Shown: positions 21,448 through 34,066, counted from the first letter of the stretch. The stretch: 64,000 nt of DNA from Cystobasidiopsis lactophilus (GCA_001599975.1 BCIO01000004.1:1709328-1773327), one strand, 5' to 3'. Program-made: numbers and translations. Notes: generated by a model not told the origin, from the sequence alone.

Positions 21448-22600
21448 TTACTCCGCTGAATACACGAGCGCCCTGATCTCAATGCTTTGGCGAGGCTCGA
21501 TGTCTGTTCGTCCTTTGTACCGCTCGTCTTCGAACGCGGTGTGCGGTGTGAAAGACGGAATGCGGCCAGCGTTGGGTCCAGACAAAGACGCTGTATCGAA
21601 GCACTTGAGAAGCAGGACCTCGTCGACCGTCTGGTTGGACAGGTAGAACCTGTGTGCTCAAATTGATGAGCAGAGGCGCAGGCATGAGTACGAGCAGAAC
21701 GAACCATTTGTGCTCGGGGCTGTGCTTGATAATGTACGTTTGGCCAACATGGTCCTTGCTATAGATGAGGGCCGCTGGAGCAAATTCATCGAGCGAAGTC
21801 GTCCTGAAATCAGCAACTGCCAAAGGCACGTCGCGCACGGGACCCCTGAGCGGGCGCCATACATCTGCGACGGTAGTCTATAAGAACAGCCTGAAGACCA
21901 GATATGAAACCTACTGATCAACCGCACTCGTCCTTTCAGCAGGGCATCCGCCTCGTCCGGGTCGTGCCGCATAACACGATCCACGCCACTCTTTGGAGTT
22001 TGGTCGACATGAACAAGGGATACCGCTGAAAACCAAGCGAGTTGTTATGAGCTGTTGAACAGTGCGAGGCTTAAAGACTCACGCTGCCTGGTCTCTGGCG
22101 TGTCTGGCACAACCTCTCCGGGTCCTGGGCGCCGCCGAATGGTGTGGTCCTTCTTGTAGTCTTAGCAATTTCTAGATTGATGCTCAGCAAGAGGGACAAA
22201 CAAAGATGGTGACCTTGGAAGCGCCAGTCTGCTTGCGCAGGAGCGACTCGATCTCTGGATAATATTTCGTACGAATGGCTTCATCCGAGTCGTAGTCTTC
22301 GAAGGTCATGCCTGGAAGCTGTACAATTAGCCCAGATCTCGAGTTCACCACCAGCTTAACTCAACTGGTCGGGGCGTTCACAGGCTGGAAGCCAGAAACG
22401 TCCAGCCCAAGCTCGCTGTCCGGCAAGCCCCGTATGTCTTCAATGGTCCAAGGATATGACCGTCGCTCTACATTTGTAACTTTCTCTCCTGCTGGCGGAA
22501 TATTGATCCACTGGTAGAGCTCCTCGCCCAGGCCTTCGGGAACATGAGAGTAGGTGAGGACACCAGTCGCCGGCTGCGAGGGAGCAAGAGCAATCGTCAT
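21448..22600 (-). CDS. AsaB/CmcJ-like oxidoreductase family protein
   Basis: Exons 22600-22366, 22311-22202, 22149-22083, 22025-21915, 21864-21705 and 21649-21448 give 294 residues. Family landmarks are in order: VLTYSHVPEG near the start, YPWTIEDIRGLPD, TGASKVTIFDHTIRRRPG, and a histidine motif VHVDQTPKS. INVWRPLRGPVRDVPLAV follows, then KWFYLSNQTVDEVLLLKCFD and HTAFEDERYKGRTDIEPRQS. These match the fungal AsaB-like (gibberellin desaturase/CmcJ-type) proteins, thought to be 2-oxoglutarate/iron-type oxygenases, several of them in secondary metabolism. No biosynthetic cluster surrounds this gene, so the substrate is open. Intron 2 (22150-22201) uses donor GTTTGT and restores KVTIFDHTIRR. Confidence 0.82.
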
Positions 22601-22812
22601 CGGCGGCAGCAACAAGACGCGCAATAAGTTGGTGGAATGAGAGCAAGAGAATCAAGCGCAAGCAAGGTGGCGGACGATGGAGAACAGGCTGTTTGTAATC
22701 CCCGAATTGCGCCTTCGCTCTGCAAACTCACGAGAGTGGGGCTTAACTTTACAGGTGGTAAGAATTGCATTACGGGGAGGGCTCTAGGGAAGGGGTTCGG
22801 AAATGGTCAACG

Positions 22813-24008
22813 CTATGTGCTCTTGGCCTTGTCCGCCAGCCGGTCTTGGTACCTTGCCTCCCTGTCGAGGTCGGTCAACAACTTTGCTGCCTTCCAGAAT
22901 TGGACGCAGTTGATAAACTGCTTGGTAGCGCAGATTGGGAAAGAGAGGGCGGCGATTAACTGGGGGAAGGTCAACTTCTGGATGACAGCCCAGACAGAGA
23001 GCGGGACGCGGATGCGCAGTGCAGGTGGCAGGAGCGACATGACGAAGGGTAGAGAGATGCCGATCGGTGTGTGGTAGGAGTGCATGAGGTAAAGGCAGAT
23101 GAAGAAGAGCTCGTTGCCAGCGCAAAAGAAGAAGAGGGTGACCTGTGCGGTGGCCCGGTGAGCATGCTGGAAAGATTTGGGCCCTGCTGCAACCAACTGC
23201 TCACACTATTGTTATAGTACGACCAGAGAATCCAAGAATGCTCTTGGGTGACCGTTTTGTGGCTGCGAGAGCCAGAGATGAGCGAGCTGAAAGCCGCGGG
23301 AGGCAGTAGTTTCAGTCAGCGTGCAGGCTGAGGCGCACAACGGGCACCTAAAGCGTACCTGTACATGTGGATGTAGTGGCTGCTGAAGTCGAGCGTGATC
23401 AAAGCTTGGAAGAGGAGGGCGTAAGGCGGATAGGCTGAACTGAGGAAACACAACAAGCACGAAGTTGTGCATCTGGCAGCCCTCGCTGGATGAGCCTCCA
23501 TGCCCATGTCTTCCAGAATTAAGGGCCAAGAGCAGCCGACGCACCTATCTGTGACCATGTCGAGCACTGCGCCAAACTTGGATGTCTGCCCTAATGCCCG
23601 CGCAGCCTGCCCATCGACGGCGTCCAAGAGACATGAGATGATGTAGGCCACAGTGCAGTATTTGGGGTGGTAGGACATGTAGGAGAGGGAGATGGCGGCC
23701 AGGATGACCCGCGTGTAGCCTGATAGCGTTCCGCTCAGAAGGAGCTCGGTGAAGCTGCTGGCGCCGGAATTGGCGGAGCGCCAAAGAGCCAGCACTCACC
23801 CACTAGATTGGGCACGAACAAGAACACATTCTCGTCCGCTGCAATCCACAGGACCCCGTCAAGCTCTGTCCAGAGACCAGCGAGGCGGAAGGGAGGACCT
23901 ACTCTTCGGCCTCTCGAACGCCAAAGCGTCGTTGAACCTGAAGGGCTGATTAGCCTGGCACGCTCTAGGGCGGGAGTACCCGACTGACTTCTTTGCTTTC
24001 TTCGGCAT
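22813..24008 (-). CDS. PIS1: CDP-diacylglycerol-inositol 3-phosphatidyltransferase (PI synthase)
   Basis: Exons 24008-23980, 23937-23903, 23838-23800, 23719-23545, 23472-23359, 23286-23205 and 23142-22813 give 267 residues. The CDP-alcohol phosphatidyltransferase motif D-G-x2-A-R-x8-G-x3-D-x3-D is intact (about residues 70-93). The start ENVFLFVPNLVGYTRVILA and the segment SSHYIHMYSSL are typical of Pis1, the ER enzyme that makes phosphatidylinositol from CDP-diacylglycerol and inositol. Several membrane helices follow. The first intron (42 nt, in frame) is uncertain; read through it would add 14 residues. An in-frame ATG at 24053 is an alternative start. The gene diverges from ORC3 with 204 bases between start codons. 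Confidence 0.92.
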
Positions 24009-24212
24009 GGCTGCAACGTCGGCACGAGCAAACCAAACCAATTTCGTGGCCACTCTCCAAGAGGCAGCAAGCTGCCCTTATTCGGCAGCCGCCAACAAGC
24101 CAATCTGCTCCTGGCACAGATTCCATCGCTTCGTGTTCGTAATCGTAGAACTGAAACAGTCTATTACTGCTGGCGCGATTCGTAACCGCCGCGAGCTCGC
24201 TCTCATTCGAAC

Positions 24213-26900
24213 ATGGAGTCTGGCGACAACAAGGCTCAGGTCTGCGCTGCTTTCTGCGTTCACGACTCTGGAGGTGCGGATCTGACTCGATGAATACGCT
24301 ACTAGAACATCGTGGCTTTGCCATACACGGGTGACGGGCTAACGAATGGCAAGGGTTAGTTCGATTTCTCTACACCTTGCCAGCCGCAGCAAGTCAAGTG
24401 CTCATTACTGGTCTTCTAGAAGCCGCCAAGCATGCACAGTTTCAGCAGGCTTGGTCTGTCTGCAAAAGTGCCTTCGATGTGCGTGTCTTCATCCCGTCAG
24501 CTTTGCTCGCCGTCTAAACACCTCGTCTCGTTCGTCGCAGGAGCAATTGATTGCCGTAGAGCTTGCTGCAGCAAAGCAAGTGTCGCACTTCCTCTCTTCG
24601 TCGAGTCATCGCTCGGCGTCTGCTTTCGCGACATGTCGGCGGCGTCGAATCTTGCCTGCTGTCGTCTGCCAAGGTGCCCCCAAATTCACGCGTGATATCT
24701 GACTTTGCCGTCTTATCTAAGCTGGTGTATGTTATCAGGCCCTTCAAAGATCGTCTTGGACGTGCTCGATCTTGTAGCGGCCGAGGATCCCAACTTGCTC
24801 TTCGTTCGGCTCTCGCACCGCGAATGCACCTCCCTGAAAAACGCCTTGAAAACGTTGGGCTCCAAGCTGCAGAGCAGTGGCGGCACTTCCAAGGTCCGCC
24901 CTCTGTTCGTGGTCTCGGACATGCGCAGGCTGGTTGACGCCTTTCCAGGCCAACGGGTCTGCTCCAACCCGCAGAATATCCACACTGTCCCTAGAGGATC
25001 CGCTGTGGATTTCAGCCTGGTATAAGCATCAGTGCGGTCAATTGACATGTAGGGATTAGCAGCCTTCCCAAACAGACGTGAGCTCTAAACATCATTCGGG
25101 TGCTTTACAGCCGACGGTCCTTCCATTCGATTGGTTGTCACACTGGATGAGATCGATGCCTTTGAGCCCAAAGTGGTCAGCGACTTTATAGCGTCTCTGA
25201 GGTAAGCGCTTTTGCCTGGTCGGTAGATCCTGTACTGAGGACCGCCGGTGTCGCCAGCGTCTTGGCCCACGAGGTGCCGACCAGTCTGGTGATGTCGACC
25301 GCTGGAACTCTCGGCGCAGTTGGCCGCCTGACGTTCTCGGCGAAGGCGGTTCTGGAGATCAAGGCGGTCCAAGTCGATGCTCAGTCTAACCTGTTTGCGA
25401 GAACAGTGGAAGAGGTGCGCTTTCACTGAGAGGCTCCGTCAATATGAACGGAACTCACATTTGTATGTGTGCGGGTGTCTAGCTATTCCTGCGCCAGACA
25501 TTGCCCTTCACCATTTCAGCGGATGTGCTGGCAGCGGCCCAAGAAATCTCCTCAGCCCAGCAACTCAATATCTATGGGCTGCTAGCGGCTCTCAAGGTCC
25601 GTTGGCTCTAGAGTCTAGTCGTCGAACCGTTCATGGTGCTCAAATCGCGACTCAACAGCTCATCTGTATCAGCCACTGTTTTCAAAACCCATTCGCTGCG
25701 GCGACTTCCGATGACCTGGCCGTTCTCCGACATGCACCATCCTATCAATCAGCTATCGGGCTCCTTTTAGAGTCTCACTCTCCTCAGCCCTCCAAGTACC
25801 CTGCCGCCTTGTTGGCCAAGTCGCTGCAAGACGACCCGGCTTTGTTAGAGCTGTTCGAGGCGTGCCAGGCCGACCACAAGGCGTCTGGCCCGCGGCGCGC
25901 CCTCGCTTTTGCTGTGTTCGATGCCTTGTGCACTGTCTGGAAGGAAGGCCGCGCCGAAAGCTCTCAGCGCGTCCTCCGCCTTCTCAATGGTGATCTCTTG
26001 CGGACAGGCCAAGCAAAAGTCGAGTTTCTGAGGTCAGTGATGACAGCTGTGCTGCAAAAGCGCTGCGGTGTGGCTAATGAGCTTCCGAGAACAGGAAAAC
26101 GGACGATGACAAGTTTCTTGAATTTTTGGAGTCAGCCTCTTCTACACTCGACGCAGCAGAATACGACCATCCGGATTTGGCGCTCCAGCTGCAAGAGGTG
26201 GAGGCTCGGCTGCGCGAGCTCAAGAGCCAGCTTCGAGGTCGACAACACCTCGTCAACGGCAATCTTGCGATGGGGGCTCGACCAGCAACAGCGGCCGATC
26301 AAGAGTTTACAAAGATGGCTCAGGCGATCTCTGATGAGCTCGCCAGCATTCTAGAGTGGGCTTCAAACATTTCAGAGTCTTCCAGTGCCCAAATGACCTG
26401 TTCGACCAGAGCTGGCTTCGGCGACGGCGGCGAGCAAACACAGCTGTTCGAGGAAGTCTGGTCGTTCAGAGACGCTACGTTACTGCGGCAGGTGAGGAGG
26501 TTCCCTGCTTGGCTGAAGGCAGGAAGCGTTCTTTGGCTGACGACGAAAAGCGGCACATCAGCGCTTGCAATGTTCGCCGCTGAGATCGACGCACTCGCGA
26601 TTGGTTTCTAAGCAGGCCAACCGGCTGCCCAACTCTTCCGATACCATGGTAGCCTATCAGCTCTTGAGGGATGCCGGCAAACTCGTCAACCTGTCCGACT
26701 GGTTCGACGCGTTTTCGGACGCCCAGACCAAGCAGACTGCGGCCACTGGGAAAGGGACGAGGGACGAGGAGGAGGAGGACCAAGATGTGGCCGCAAAACA
26801 AGCTCGCTTCGTTGCCAGCGTCGGGGATCTGGCGTGGTCGGGCTTGCTGCAGACGAGCAGGAAGAAGACGGAGCACGTGGGCCGAGCCGTGTTCTTATGA
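24213..26900 (+). CDS. ORC3: Origin recognition complex subunit 3
   Basis: Confident exons: 24213-24239, 24306-24354, 24420-24478, 24541-24673, 24739 to about 25020, 25111-25201, then 25483-25596, 25659-26032, 26095-26491 and 26562-26900. Between 25020 and 25110, and between 25202 and 25414, the splicing is unresolved; one intron there would be only 38 nt. Orc3 landmarks are FQQAWSVCKSAFD, SKIVLDVLDLVAAEDPN, RLVVTLDEIDAFEPKVVSDF, and the C-terminal KLVNLSDWFDAF and RKKTEHVGRAVF. Orc3 is an AAA+-like subunit of the complex that marks replication origins. The stop is 27 bases from the stop of the convergent UPF3 gene. Confidence 0.82.
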
Positions 26901-26927
26901 ATTGCTGTTGCTGTTGGTCTTGGCGGC

Positions 26928-28435
26928 CTACCTGTCCTGCCTGTCCCTGCTGCCCGCTGCTTGCCCCGCACTGCCGCCTGCGCTACCCTGTCCACCGCCG
27001 CCACCGTTCCGTCGACCCTTTGCGCCACCCAAGGCGGCATTGAGCAGACGGTTATTAGGGTTCATGCGAGGCCGCTTGCCGGGTGCCACCGGCTCCTCTG
27101 ACACTTTCTTGCTGCTGGCAGCAGGCTCAGGGGCAGGTGCTTTGCTGGGCGCGGGCGCAGGAGCAGGCGGCGCAGAAGAGCTTGGCTTGGCGGTCGGCCG
27201 TGACGTCGACGTTGAAGGCCTGGGACCTCGCCTGGCCGGCTTGTTGGCAGGGTCTCTGGGAGGTTTGGCCGCTGGTGGGTTGGCCGGCTCCTTGGTTGGC
27301 TTGGGCTTGGGGGCAACTGCAGGCGCTTCCTTCGCCGACGTAGCTGCGGGTTTTGCAGACATAGCGGGGGACGGAAGCAAGATTGTCGACGGGCTGGCTT
27401 TGGCGGCCTTGGTCGGAGCGGGCTGCGGAGGCGGGTCTGACTCTTTGGCTTTCTTGCCAGACCCGGCGTTCGAGCTTTTGTTCCGGCGGTTTCGGCTGGA
27501 CCCAGACTTGGTGGCGCCACCGTCGTCTCTCTTCGCAGCCTTCGATTTGTCGCCACTCGACTTCTCCTTTCGCCCGGTCCCGGTGGTGGCTGCCGAACCG
27601 CCGCCCTTTTCCTTCTTGCCGGAGGAACCTGCAGGCGCATGGGCCAACCGCTTCTCTTTCAAGTGTTCGATCAACGGCGTTGGGGCTGAACCAATATTGC
27701 TTCAATGAGCCAGGCGCCGCTCGTGTGGAAACCGCGAACTCGCCTGGATTAGCAAAGCCGACATCGTCCACTTGCTTGGGCTCGCCGTTGGCAGCGGAAG
27801 ACAGGGAGTTGCCACCGGCGAGAAAGGCTTGAAAGTCGGGGTCTGGCGATGCGTGCGTTTAGCGGTTTTGGTGTGGACAATGGGAGACTCCCGCTCGAGA
27901 CCTCACCTTCGTCTATGGACCCTTGCCTTGGATCTGGCTTCCTAGATTGTGGGACCAGCTGAAAAGGAGCGAACTCGACCACGGCAGAGAAGAGGTTTCC
28001 TGGCCAATCGTCCTTGGAGGTTGGAACAGGCAAGAAGCTACCTCTGACGAATGGGGAGTAGCGCACCTTTAGCATCTTGGAAGGCATGACCTTGGTAAGC
28101 CTTGTGGAAGCTGATGAGAGCTTCGAGGGTTCTGAAGTGGATGTAAACTCGAGAGTGGATGGTCTGCTTGTGAGCGCTGGATGATGATCCGTTCAATGAG
28201 TTGTGCCCTGGCATAAGGGTAGCAGAAACCAAGATGATGCTCACGCCGTCTTGAGCTTGCCAGGCCAGAAGGAGCGCCAGCTGTAGGCCGGTTCGCCAGC
28301 AGGAGCCGAGCCAATGCAAGCGTCGATGGATTGCCAGACGACAGCTTCGGGCACGTCGGGCGGCAAGAGGCGAACGACGCACTTGAGCGGCGTGCCCTTT
28401 GGCTCTGCCTGCCGGTTGTTGTGGTTGGGCGGCAT
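26928..28435 (-). CDS. UPF3: Nonsense-mediated decay factor UPF3
   Basis: Exons 28435-28245, 28176-28067, 27999-27907, 27842-27744 and 27685-26928 give 416 residues. The SMG4/UPF3 RNP-type domain covers about residues 18-160: LKCVVRLLPPDVPEAVVW, SRVYIHFRTLEALISFHKAY, NLFSAVVEFAPFQLVP and RQGSIDEDPDFQAFL. Then comes TPLIEHLKEKRLA and a long Lys/Ala/Pro-rich basic tail. Upf3 links the exon-junction machinery to Upf2 in nonsense-mediated mRNA decay. Intron 4 (27686-27743) begins GCGAGT; only this GC donor gives the phase that joins to TPLIEHLKEKR. The start lies 93 bases from the divergent NDC1 start. Confidence 0.9.
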
Positions 28436-28528
28436 GCGCCACCAGCTGTGGACGTCGAGCGGCAAGAGAGGGCGACTCGGGGAGGCTCACTGGTTGCCTC
28501 CCTCCGGCGACAGGCTTGTGACCCAGTA

Positions 28529-30733
28529 ATGGCGTCGTCCGTCTCATACGATGCGGCCCTGCGCGTCCGGCTGGCTGCCCGACTGCGAGGCCTGCTCAGG
28601 CTATCAGCGCTGGGCTTGTTCTTGCTGCTCACTGTTTTGACGACTCATCCTTTGCGCTGGTTCTCGCCCAGTCCGTTGGCCTCCTTTGCCTTTTGACAGC
28701 CAGTTGTACTAAAAAGCAAAGGAGAACAGACTGGCTGGTGCAATTGGCGGTGCTGAGGCCGTGCTGGACGTTGGTGGCCTTGGTCGGCTTGCTGCCTTTG
28801 GTGCTCTTGCGCAAGCTGCAGCTCTTGCCCTTGCAGCAACCCTGGCCCTTGCGCCGCATCTCACATGTCTCCCGCTTGGCCCGCCCACAAACTTACCACG
28901 CCCTGCTCGCGTACTCTGTGTCGGCCCTCTTTCTGTTCGCGGCTTGGTGGCAGATCGCTCGCCTGGCCGCGCCCGACGCCGACCTGGCCATTGTCAGCGC
29001 CCACCAATTCAAGAGCGGCGTGGCCCAGCTCAACCCGCGCTTCGTCTACCTCGCCAGCCTGGCGGCGGTCACATCGGTGCTATTGGCCCTTCGCCACGAG
29101 GTTCTCCAGCTCTCCGACCTCGACTTCCCCTTCTCTTCCACGCCCGAATCAATACCTTCCAGGAGCACGACCGCGTTCTGCTCCAGAGTCTCTCACTCCA
29201 CCTCGCTCTGCGTCGTTTTCAGCAACATCGTCTTCCCTTTCTTCTGGCTCATCCTCAGGCGTCCGCTGCTCAAGGCCCTGGTCTACCGCACCGCATTCAG
29301 GTTCGTGTCTGCTTGCCGTTCTTAGCATTTGTCCTACACTCTTATGCTTTCCGAACCAAACCAGGCCACACTTTGCCATGCTGTATCGCAACGCCAACAT
29401 CTCGTCGACCTTGCTCCTCCGCGCCGCCTCCATGTCCTCCTTTCTCGCCCTCTCCTGGGACCTTCTCAACTGCCTCTTTGACGTCTACATGACCCACCCC
29501 ATCCTCCTCTCTAAATTCGCTCCCCAGCCCAACAAGACCTTGCTCCAGGGCCTGCAGGCCGCCACCGATGACCAGAAGGCTCACCTCGCCTTTCTAGAGC
29601 TCGCCCACCTGGTCCGGACTGACCCGGAAAGGCGAAAGGCCATCTTCAAAGAGGTCGCCTCGAGCTCGGGTCCAGACGCCAAAGGGGCCTTCGAGTTGCT
29701 GGCCGGGGAATGCTTGAAGGTGCTGGGGAAAGCCTACCAACACACAAAACGGAGGGGACTGCCCGTCGAAGCACCGAAAAGTTCGTTGTCTTTCTTTCTT
29801 GCTGTCCCAGACCTCCCGCTCAAATTGTCGATCTCCAGGCAAAGAGGCGGCTCCGGCATTTGCCTCAAGACCCTCACTACCTTCAGTCCAGCTCAAGAGC
29901 GGAACCATCACCCGGCCGGTCAAGCCCAACTTCTTCGACCGGCTCGCCCGCACCCAGTCCGACCCCCTTCCTCCCTCCGCCTTGACCCAACGCAAGACCC
30001 CTCCCGCTTCTTCTTCCAACACGCCATCGACGCCTTCCAAAATCCCAGACGTCTTCCTGACCCCCTCATCCACCCCTCAAAAGCNGCCCGCCCCGCCGCT
30101 ACCGCCGCCGCTGGCACCCCGGCGGCCCCTGATGAACTTGGACTCGTCCAGGTTGCAGGCCGTCATCAGGGACCTGTTCGTCAAGTTTGCCCCGGAAGCA
30201 GTCCAGAAAAGCAGCGCGGCCGAGTGGCTCTTCCAGCCTTTGGCCAAAGCCAAGCTGCAAAAAGTCTTACCAGACCCAGCCGTCTCTGCATGGGCCGTTC
30301 AAGGTTCGCTATCTTCTTCTGATCTCGTGCTCTCCCCGCGCTCACACCAAGCCTTGCGCTTTCGTGGTCAACAGCCCTGACGGATTTGATGAACGCCTCG
30401 CTAAAAGAGGACCAATACGGCGTCGCGCAAAAGTCGCTCACCAAGATCCTCGAGAGCTTTGTGCTCTACTCGGCCGCTCTGGAAGCCGTCATCAGGGAGA
30501 ACGCGGGGCCGTCGCCCGATATGCAAGCGGCCCTCCAAGACCAGGTGCAGCCTCTGCTCGACAGTGCGTTCTCCCCTTGCGTGTCTGTCCGAGACCTCGT
30601 GGGCTGATGGCAAGCATCAGTCTTGCAACATGCGGTTCAAAGCGTTCTCCACTCGTTTGGGCCTTTTATGGGCGAGTTCCGGTTTGCGCCTGCCATCGCC
30701 GACAAGTTGCAACAGCAAGCGGATTTCTTGTAA
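28529..30733 (+). CDS. NDC1: Nucleoporin NDC1
   Basis: Exons 28529-28659, 28722-29300, 29365-29780, 29839-30303, 30375-30563 and 30621-30733 give 630 residues. About six hydrophobic segments fill the N-terminal half (for example LVALVGLLPLVLLRK and SVSALFLFAAWWQI). The middle has the conserved NDC1 region LRAASMSSFLALSWDLLNCL, HLAFLELAHLVRTDPERRK and FELLAGECLKVLGKAY. The C-terminal half is soluble and Pro/Ser-rich. Ndc1 is the membrane nucleoporin that anchors nuclear pore complexes and spindle pole bodies. Exon 4 contains the single N (30085). The first intron (donor GTTCTC) was chosen because it keeps phase; the weaker donor makes it less sure. Confidence 0.85.
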
Positions 30734-31004
30734 AACGGTTTCAGCCTAGACGGGTCGCTTGCATTAAAAGTGTCGCTCTCGCGTTTGGGTGATGTGACGG
30801 CCAATGTGAAGCTTTATTACACACAAGGTACAATTAGGAAGCAGAAGACGAATGCTGGGAATCTTGAAAACGTGGGTAAGAGAACAGACGCAAAGACAAA
30901 GCGGGCAAATCAAGTGGGCTTTCCCGTCCCGATCGCGTAAACGCCGTATCTGCCAATGAATTTGGATGAGCTGTTGGAGCGGACAAATCAAATTGGGAAC
31001 TTCC

Positions 31005-34000
31005 TCACATCGCATGATGGTCGCTCAGAGCCTCCATCCTCCTCAGGTCCCGAACGGTGTCGTACACCAGGCAGTCGATCTGGCCCTTTTTGGGCCCAAC
31101 GAGTTCTGGCTCGGGCTGGGGCGACGGCGTCGGATCCGGCTGCTCTTCCACCACGCCAGATTCGGCCACCTCGTGAGGTGAGCTGATCAGGTTGCTCCAC
31201 CACTGCCGCCAATGGAACGGAGCGTGCAGATGGTGATGGGGATCCCGATCGATGCTGGAGTAGCGCCGGTCGCTCGTCTTGCCAGGCGCTCTTTTAGGTC
31301 CGCCGCTGTGCTCTGTCGCAACAAGTCGCAGCTCGGGCACCTCGTCTGGTGATTCAGCAACGTGCTCAGCGTGTACCGGCGGAGAGGCGTCAGGCTTCGA
31401 GCTAGGTTGCGCAGCGAAAAGTGGCGCAGAGTTGGCTCGAGTCGGTGGGTGCGAGGGGCGATGGAGGGACGGCTCAGCCTCTTTGATGCCGGGCGAGTGC
31501 GGTTGCTTCAAGAGGCTTCGAAGGCGCTGGCGTGGGTTGCTGGACTTGCCCGAGGACGCATTCGAGTGGGTGCTGCTTGCGTGGGATGCCCGCCGGTGGA
31601 TGTCGAATGAGGTGGATTCAGTGTTCGGTGGCGGGCTGGTGGTTGGTCGTGGCGTATTCTCACCCGAGGAAGCGATGTAAGTGGGGGAGTGGACCTTTTC
31701 AGGAGTGCCAGGCGTATGGTGGTGGTGAGAATGATGGGTAAATGTGCGCGAGACGGTGCGAAGACTGTCCATGAAGCCTGAGCCAAGCTTGCGCGACTGC
31801 AACAAGTCGTCAGGGAACTCGGGCTCGACATTGGTCTTGAAGAGGATCCGGTCGCAGTAGGATTGCACCCTCTGCTTCTTGCTGGTATCGAAGGTGGTGC
31901 TTTCTAAGTTCAGACCGAGGGGCGTGTCGGTTGCGGAGGTTCGCAACGACGGTCGGTGGTTCAACAGCGAAGTGGCCGAATCGTTGGCCAGAGAAGCCTT
32001 GCCGCCTCGGTATTCGAGGGCCAGAGGCGACAGGCTGCTGGTTTCAACAGCGGCAGCCACAGTGGGCGTGTGGTCGTCTTGCAGGCCTTGCAGCACCGCT
32101 TGGACGCTGGCCACCGATTTGGACCGCATCATGGAGAAAAAGCGGACTCGGGCTTTGTTGACGGCGACGGGCATCGAAAGGCTTTCGTCGGGATCTGGCG
32201 GCGCTGAAAAGGCCGAAGGAGAGTGGGCGAGCTCTGTTGTCTGCGAGAGCGCTTTCAAGTCGGCGACAACGTCGAAGCCTGCAGTGTTGACCGAAGAGAG
32301 CGAGGCCGTATCGCTGAAGTCGTCCTTGAATGTAGGGCTGCCCGGCGCGTGAAGAGCCTCGCGCTCGGTTTGGAGGCTGCCGGGCGCTTGCAGAGCGTCG
32401 CGCTCGGCCTGGCTCTGGGTCGAAATCGGCCGCTTCGTGACCCGCCTGGTCAACTTGCGCTTCGGATACTGGATCAAGTCATACTGTAAAGCGATTTAGC
32501 CCATCCAATGATCACACGAAGACTAAATAAGAAGGCCACTTACTTTGTACGAGGGAGGAAAGTCGATTGTCGCCTCTTTGAAGCCTTTGAAGCAGCCATT
32601 CTTCTCCTTCAAGACAGCGTTCAGCTGGTCAAACGCTAGCGCCGTCTGATAAGACTTGTTTTGGAGAAGCCAGTCGGCATGGAGGCGAGAAACTGAAAGC
32701 CGATAGTTCAAGTCGCCAAACCAAAAGACATCTGCGGGAGTCTGCTCAGGCAAAAGCGAAGAAACGACCAGAAAAAGACAACGTACAATCGAAGCGGTCT
32801 GTGAGATCTTCATTGCGCGGCGTCTGGTCGGGCAAGAAATCGTCAATTTCCAGCTCCTCCTTGATTTTGAGGACATTGGCGGCACGCAATGCGGTGGCTT
32901 CTTGGTGGGCAGCCAAATGGGCAGAGACGAACAACAGGCGCGATTGGTCGAAGTGGATGCTGATGGCAGCTGCTCCCTTGTTGCCCACGCGACCGTTCAG
33001 CAAGCCCGCTGCCACCCGGCCTTGCGAAATTCCCTTGACGAACTTGCGACACGACTTGAGCACAAAGACCGCGATGTACTGCGAAAGTGTCGAAGTCAGC
33101 TCGGAATGTGTGACAACGGCTTCAAAAAACCCACTATCCCCATCAACCTCTCCTTCGCCACCAACACGTAGGGCCCAACCTGGTCTTCCTCCCCTTCCTC
33201 GTCCCCATCTATTGAGGATGTCGTGCTGCGAGTGGACATACCAGATGTCCGCTTGCCGATTTTGTCTGCATAGCTGGGCGAAACGGGCGACGTGGGGTGC
33301 GGCGGAGCAGCGTCGCTGGTCGGGGATTTGGCAAAGTCCTTCGCCTCGATACCCGCTTCCTCCATTTTGATCGACAGGGCAGCAGCTGGGTCCTTCACCC
33401 TGTCCTCGCCTTCCTCAGCCGATGCACCCGGGCCCGACGCTGAATTCGCTTTGGCTTGTGACCGCAGGACGCCGCCTCGGCAGAGGTAGTCCTCCAGCAC
33501 TTCGGTCCAGGAGACGCTCTGTTTGCCTCGAAGTTCTCCAAGCAGCGTCGATGGTGCCCAAGGACATTCCTGGGCGCCTACGACGAGGAGGTGGTTGAGA
33601 CCTTCAGGAGCATAAGGCAGGGCTGGCAGCTCCTCTTGGGCGGACTTGCTGGTGTGTGTTGAGTGGAGTGATAGTGAATGCACAGACGAGCCCAGATTGG
33701 GCGTCGAAGGCTCAGCCCCTGTCGAAGGACCGGGCTGACCCATGCCCAACAGCTCGTCCAGATTGCCGGTTGGGATGGACTGGGCCATGTCTGCGATGCA
33801 GTCCACTGTGTTAGTGGTAGTCAATGAAAGATAATGAGGGAAGATCGCGCACTCCAAGACACAATGCGAGCCTTTATGAACGGCCTGGTGCTGGCACCGG
33901 TCGACTCCCTCTCCTGGGATCCAAATGAGGCCCTTGCCGGTCGCTCTGGCGATCTGGGTGCATTTTGAGCAGTTTGCTTAGCCTGCTGTCCTCCACCAAA

Positions 34001-34066
34001 CAACCGCTTGAAGAGCTGCTTGGGCTTTTTATCTTTGCGGAGCGGGAAGTTGATGTCGACGGGCAT
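31005..34066 (-). CDS. Inositol polyphosphate 5-phosphatase with split catalytic domain
   Basis: Exons 34066-33853, 33790-33135, 33078-32787, 32731-32544 and 32483-31005 give 942 residues. The endonuclease/exonuclease/phosphatase fold is recognised by IVSWNMAQSIPTGNL, LLVVGAQECP, then GRVAAGLLNGRVGNKGAAAI, YVFWFGDLNYRLS, GFKEATIDFPPSYKYD and QRVQSYCDRILF. The first aspartate-rich and the CDRI motifs carry the catalytic and Mg-binding residues. These enzymes dephosphorylate PI(4,5)P2 and related lipids. Two long low-complexity insertions interrupt the domain: about 150 residues after VVGAQECP, and about 195 residues between PPSYKYD and CDRIL. The C-terminal 280 residues are Ser/Pro/His-rich. 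The Inp51/52 class cannot be decided; no SAC domain is present. Confidence 0.85.

Noticed and set aside
26671-27708. A 345-residue open frame on the plus strand, Leu/Ala/Gly-rich
   Set aside because: It is the antisense of the low-complexity Lys/Ala/Pro tail of UPF3; the UPF3 frame is conserved and this one is not.
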